Source: Laburnicola sp. R22_1
Lineage: Eukaryota; Ascomycota; Dothideomycetes; Pleosporales; Didymosphaeriaceae
Assembly: GCA_014281115.1 (NCBI GenBank)
Contig: JACONQ010000003.1
Span: 4,216,001 to 4,280,000, forward strand
Direction of reading: 5' to 3'
Length of the DNA: 64,000 bases
Shown here in pieces: positions 58,832 through 64,000 of the stretch (its first letter is position 1; each line of letters begins with the position of its first letter). The notes below the pieces were generated by a model. It made no database searches. It was not told the origin of the DNA and was given only the letters and a program-made list of their open reading frames with translations. A program made the translations under genes and the position numbers.

Positions 58832-61800
58832 TTAATAGAGACCCTACTTAATATTTACATGCGTGCCACTTATTATTATAGAGTAAGATATAACGTCCTT
58901 TGCACCCACCTAACTATTACTAGTGAAATACTTAATAGAGTTATTAATAAAATTAATAATATCTTAGTCTCTTACCTTAAACTATACTGTACTACTAGTG
59001 CTATTAGTGCGCTTAATACTAAACGCGCATAAGCCAAACTTAAGAATCTTATAGTGACCTATAATACTATAGTCTTATTTAGTTAAGGCGTTCTTCTTAA
59101 TATTCTAGATAATCTGCTTGTAGTTATTAACAAGAGGTAATACGCTACTACTTTAGTTTTTAAATATTAAGTTGCCGTAGTAGTCCTTACTAGGGAAGAT
59201 ATTATAGAGGTAGTAGTTAGACGCGCCTTTAGTGCCTGTATGCTAGGCCTACTACGCATAGCTAGGGCTGCACATAGGTAGCTAAATAAGGCCCAGAGTA
59301 GTAGTCTTAAGACTAACTAGCTTCTCGCGAACGTTCTTATTAACAACCATTTTGGTAATATTAATAATCTTATTCTCCCTACTGTTATAGTTGTACGTGG
59401 CCAGGGCACCCTTAATAATATTGTCCCTTATTAGCTTGCCAAAGTTATTATCTATAAGAGAGCTAATGCCCTTAGGCGCGAAGAATATACTATCCCAATA
59501 GTGCTACTAGTAGGGGCCGCCATTAGTGCGTCTCTTACACTCGCACTCTTTAGCATTACCCTTAGGCACAACTAGATAGTATATTCTATTATTAACATAG
59601 ACTAAAGTGGCCTTAGCAGTGTTATTATTAACGTACTTACTTACTAGGTTACTACTATAACTATCTCTTAAGTTAAAAATAAACGCGTACTACTTAGACT
59701 AGCGCTATAGGCTAAAAATAGTGTGCGTAAAAAATATCTTGCGGGCTGTCGCCTTAATATCTATTACCCCCTTACTACTACTAATATTGCCGCCTAGACT
59801 AGGCAGCATTTTACTATCCTTAATAATAGAGGTTAGAAGGTTAAGCAAGACATACTCACTATTAAAGAGTTTCTTAAGGGACAGAGTAGTACTATTTATC
59901 TAGCTAAAAACAGCCTACACGGCGTAGTTAGGAAAGTCCTTTTGTGTATCTAGGGTCTATTTATCTATCTTAGAGGCCTAAAGCAGATCCTTTGCTAGTG
60001 TTATACTCTGGCCTATTATATTTAGCGCTATGTCCTTAGTATTGTTAAATAGGCTGCTGTCTAGTTTAGAAAAGGCGAAAAGATTTTTTAAGATGCTGTT
60101 AAAGAAGGGCGCTATAGCGCTAAGAGCCCTAATAGTCAGGAAATTAATTATAATATTTAACAGCTAGTTAGTTTTAGGCTTAGGAATTAGCGTAAAGACA
60201 TTTTCTATTTGTTTAATAGTAGTCTAAATACCTCCTCTTATAGCGCTAAGACTATTATAGTAGGTGTGGAATATATAATAGACCTAAATAAGGAACTACT
60301 AGATAATATAGGCCGCTAGTCCGGAATTAGAGCCATTAGTGCCGTCTAGGTATTTCTATTAGTTATTGTAGAAATTGCAAGTACCTCTAAGAAACTTATA
60401 GTCCATACTACTACTAGTAAGAAGAGTCTACTCTACTAATCTTATAAAGTTAAAAAGCCGGTTCTTATTAGTTTTAGTCCACTTAATAATAATCTTATTC
60501 TATATAAAAGTAGCGTCGAGCTCCTTCTAATATATATTAGAATTAGAATTATACTAGTACTTAATATATTTAGACTTATAAGAGCCCTCTCGCCACTTAC
60601 CTAACTTAATAATGCTAACCTTAGAATTACCGCCCGCGCGCGTAAAGGAGATAAAGGAACTCTAGTTTTTAACTAGCTTAGAAGAATTGTAAAACTCTTA
60701 TAAATCGCTAGCCTAGTCTATCATGCCAGCCATTCTAAGACTAGTATATAGCTTTATGCAGACGGCCTTTATACTCTCGCTTATATAGGTAACCCGCTAG
60801 TTATTATTATAGATAAGAATATTGCTATTACTACTTATATTTAGAAACTGCGTTATAACGTAACTATTCTAACACTTACTACTAGCACCACTATAAATAA
60901 TCTCGTTAATTTTAACGTTAGTAATATAGCCTCTAGTATTAGTACACCTATTTAGTGTAGTATATAAGATTAGTCTATTGCTAGTAAATTTATAGTTAGG
61001 ACCCTAATAGCCCACTTTGGCCATTTAAAATAAGCGCCTATAGCTAGTAACACTAATAATAATCTTATTGCCAGAAACGCCAGTCTTAGTAATTATAGCA
61101 AGCAATTATTAGGTCTTAGTAAGATTAACTTAGCTGTAAAGATAATTGCCAAATTTATAGTACTCCTAAGAGTACTTATTATACGCATCTCACTAGCTAT
61201 AAAGATTATATATTATATAAACAATATAGTTAACTATCTTACTAATCTTTTTAATTAGAAACAATTTTAGATACTAGTACAATACAGGGGCAGCAATAGT
61301 AACTATTTTGCTAGAAAGTAGATTTTTAAGAATGGTAAGAAAAGTAAGATAGTTAGGCCCATCTTTCTCTAAACTAGGGTTCGACATATTAGGAAAATCT
61401 AGTACGCTAGAGTACTCCTAGTTAATATTTACACTATTAAGCTTGTGCTTAATAATAAAGTTAATAATATTCTTTACGGCCTTTATATAGTAAGTAGGCG
61501 TAATAGCCTTATAGAAAATTTAGTACGTAGCATTATTATTAGAGAAAGCCTAGCTGCCAAAGGAAAGAATTCTCTTAGGCCCTTAGATGCGTGTAAACTC
61601 TTAAAACTAGTATGTGGCAAGCGTATTACTAACTATAACCTTAAATTTTAGAGTTAGGGTTAGTATACTAAAACTAAAGTAAAGGTGGCTGTACTTTAAC
61701 GCGTTAATCTAGAGGGCGTCCTAGTATAGGCACTTACGGCCCATACTATAGCCCTAGAAGTAGGCGAGCTTAATGCCACTATTACTAGTTCCCTTAACAA

Positions 61801-63364
61801 TATTAACACTATAGTTAGAGATATAGCCATAGGTTCCCTTCTTAGTAGTACTAAAAGGGCTAGTATTAGTGTTAATACAAAAGTCCCTATTAACTTTATA
61901 CTAATCCTAGATATTGCAGTATATATTAAGGGGACACGAGTTTATATTAGCAATATTAGAGCTATTAGTGGGAGACTTAGATCCTAGCTTCTAAGGGTCG
62001 TACTTAGCGTTATTAATAGCGTTAGGAAAGAGAGGATCTCCCTTACTAAGATATAAAACAATCTTGGCAAAGAGAGGTTTGCAACTAGAGAATTTCTATA
62101 TCTTTTTATTAAAACTATTAAGCTCCTTTTAGGTTAGACTATACTTAGCGGCGAGGTTATTATAGTTGTTGTTATTCTAAATAGTATATAAAAAGTACTT
62201 ACTATTAACTAGCTTAGGCTACCTATTAGGCAAGGTACTACTAAAGCAATAAACCTATATTTTAGGCTTAACATTGTTACACTTAAAATCTGGGTTATAC
62301 TTTATAAAGTTGCTAGCTAAGATTCTATATATAACTACTAGCTCTAGGTAGCTAGTGCTAGACTGGGTCTAGACTAACCTATACTTAGCACGCTTCTAGA
62401 GAACGTTTGCATTTCTATAATAAACAATATAATAAAGAATATAGAAGTAGACTCTTACAAATTTGGCTATTATAGTAGAGTTACTTTCTATTATAGAGTT
62501 AGCTAAGTGGCTATTAATTATAGAAGTAGTATAGGTAACTATGCTAGCAAAGTCTCGCAACCTACTAAAAGATAGGCACTTAGTATTAGCCTAAGATTAG
62601 ATTGCATTCTAGATAGGAGCAAAGGTAGCATTACTAGTAATAATAACGCTAAAGATATAAGTGCTAATAGACTTATTATTGCACAGCTATATAGTTAAGC
62701 TAGGTAAGGTAATATTAAGGTTATTAAAGTTATCCTTAAATATTTGTAGGGCGGACTCGCTAAGGCCCTAGCGTAGTAGGCCCTAGCAAATATAGACGCT
62801 AATACTAGCTTAACTAGCGCGTCTATAGAGTATAAATAGTCTATCTGTGGTATTAGTATGGCCCTTATTAATATATTCTTGTATTTACTTAGTAAGAGTA
62901 GTAATCTTAGCTATAGTAAGGCCGAAAGCCTCTTTAAACCAGCCGAGCTCAAACTTAACTTAGGTAGGCCTAGCTACTTTAGCACTAGAGGAAATCCTGG
63001 CTATGGCTAGTGTGGCCTTTATATTATTAGAGTCTAAGCTAAAGGATATATAAGCGGCAATGCGATGGCTAGAACCTTTGTTGTTAATAGAGTTATATAG
63101 GTTAAAGCCATAGAATATAGTCTCTTTACACCTCTTAATAAGGTTAAGATTAGGATAGACTAACTACTTGTTAGTATTAGGGCCAGCGTCTAAGTATTAG
63201 CTAGAACAAAAGTTCTAAGTCTAAACTAAGCCTAGCAGAATAGTTACTATAGCGGCGAGTGCTACTGTAAGCTATAGTAGTATTACTATAATACTATTAG
63301 AAGAACACTAAATAGGACGTTAGTAAATATAAATTGTAAAGAGGTAGGGCGAGGGTAAAGCCAT
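58832..63364 (-). pseudogene. Subgroup C GH18 chitinase (LysM-CBM18-GH18), RIP-inactivated
   Basis: A single frame runs from ATG 63364 to TAG 58844 or TAA 58832, about 1,506 codons with no frameshift or needed intron. It matches the architecture of secreted fungal subgroup C chitinases, which resemble the chitinase subunit of yeast killer toxins. There is a hydrophobic N-terminal segment (about residues 25-50), a LysM-like domain (about 389-435), a Cys-rich CBM18-like chitin-binding segment (about 468-500, several Cys lost), and GH18 from about residue 530 to 890. The catalytic DxxDxDxE motif (643-650) reads N-N-N-E: all three Asp are Asn, while the Glu at 650 remains. A ~600-residue C-terminal region of unknown fold follows. 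Stops are TAG/TAA at Gln/Trp positions. It would act outside the cell on chitin if functional; here it is dead. RIP implies it was once duplicated. Confidence 0.88.
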
Positions 63365-64000
63365 ACCTAGATATTAAGTTAACTATAAACGGATATAAAT
63401 AAATAAATAAATATAGATTAGAAAGACCCCTAATAGCTAATTAGCGACTAATTGTTGCTTGCTGCTGCTGCTAGTGAACTACATCTAATATTTATAGAGC
63501 GTAATAGACGCTATTTATTAACCTTAATCTAATATTTAATTGCTAGTATTTAGTAGAGAGGTATAGTAAAGAAACTATGCCACAGGAAGATAGACTTGCC
63601 AAAAAGATATCTTGGCGCAAAATTAATATCTGCACATCTAATAAGCTGTGCCTTATGGCCGCCTAAGTGGTAGGGTCGCTTTATTATTATACAGTTTATA
63701 TAATAAGTCCTAGTTTGTAGGATTTAATTGTAACGATGCCTTGGCTATAAGGAAGTAACTTTATAGAGTATTAGGGTCCTTAATAAAGTCTAGTAATATT
63801 TTGCTAAGAAGTAGTATCGCGTAATATAGGCGATAGTTCTATAACTTAACAAGAAGATATATGTACATATAAGCTAATATATGTAATTAAATAATAAAAA
63901 GACTATGCAGTTTAAAGTATTTTAGCCAAGTATAAGATATTAAAACTCCTGCCTGTATCTCTTTACCCTCACAAATAAGCCGGCCTTATGTAGGGGAGAA
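63365..64000. other. Upstream region of the chitinase pseudogene
   Basis: No coding frame recognised. Mutation is lighter than in the AT-rich block. A short CTG/TGC run lies at about 63,454-63,472. This is probably promoter and 5' leader, or the edge of the RIPed block. Confidence 0.45.

Noticed and set aside
61445..63351. Long plus-strand frame with few stops
   Set aside because: It lies antisense to the chitinase frame, which has clear LysM, CBM18 and GH18 signatures; the plus frame shows none.
1..64000. Starship-type giant element or tRNA/rRNA genes
   Set aside because: No tyrosine recombinase-like captain gene and no recognisable tRNA or rRNA fold was seen by eye.

Overview
The window looks like a filamentous ascomycete (Pezizomycotina) chromosome crossing from a gene-bearing, GC-normal segment (1 to about 5,215) into a very AT-rich, repeat-filled block (about 5,216 to 58,830), then into a mutated chitinase gene. 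The fungal signs are short GT-AG introns, Fot1/pogo, hAT, Tc1, Copia and Gypsy elements, a LysM/CBM18/GH18 subgroup C chitinase, and pervasive C-to-T / G-to-A damage. That damage turns CAA, CAG and TGG codons into TAA or TAG, as expected of repeat-induced point mutation (RIP). The genus cannot be read from the sequence.

Region 1 (1-5,215): an unrecognised minus-strand gene (3-3,765, about four exons) is split by a 2,320-bp hAT transposon (159-2,478) with an exact 8-bp target duplication. The reading frame is open across the reconstructed empty site. Neither the gene nor the transposon is heavily RIPed. The 1.4 kb upstream holds no convincing gene.

Region 2 (5,216-37,450): a heavily mutated minus-strand Gypsy element (Gypsy-B) is cut into at least six pieces by later insertions. 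From left to right these are a pogo-like element (8,565-12,527) carrying a second pogo-like element; Copia-1 (12,625-18,135, minus); Copia-2 (18,805-24,315, plus, same family as Copia-1); Copia-3 (24,626-29,787, plus); and another pogo-like element (31,544-36,068) with a second pogo-like element inside it, itself interrupted by an untyped 565-bp insertion. Exact target duplications (TA or 5 bp) and Gypsy protein reading that continues across the insertions support this nesting.

Region 3 (37,452-58,830): a Tc1-like element (37,452-38,774), then a plus-strand Gypsy (Gypsy-A) interrupted in its reverse transcriptase by Copia-4 (39,937-47,457). Copia-4 carries a 1,631-codon gag-pol and a possible extra reading frame downstream. 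AT-rich Gypsy debris with several tandem repeats follows, then a third nested pogo pair (53,025-56,812) and more AT-rich debris.

Region 4 (58,832-64,000): a continuous minus-strand frame of about 1,506 codons encodes a RIP-inactivated subgroup C (LysM-CBM18-GH18) chitinase, followed by its presumed upstream region.

Most notable: all six pogo-like elements have terminal inverted repeats built around two direct repeats of exactly 17 bp whose sequence differs by element; two related elements differ in both these repeats and the transposase N-terminus while the rest matches; three Copia elements abut a putative primer-binding site complementary to a tRNA-Lys(CUU) anticodon arm, suggesting half-tRNA priming; and an intact-length chitinase gene has been destroyed by RIP-type mutation.
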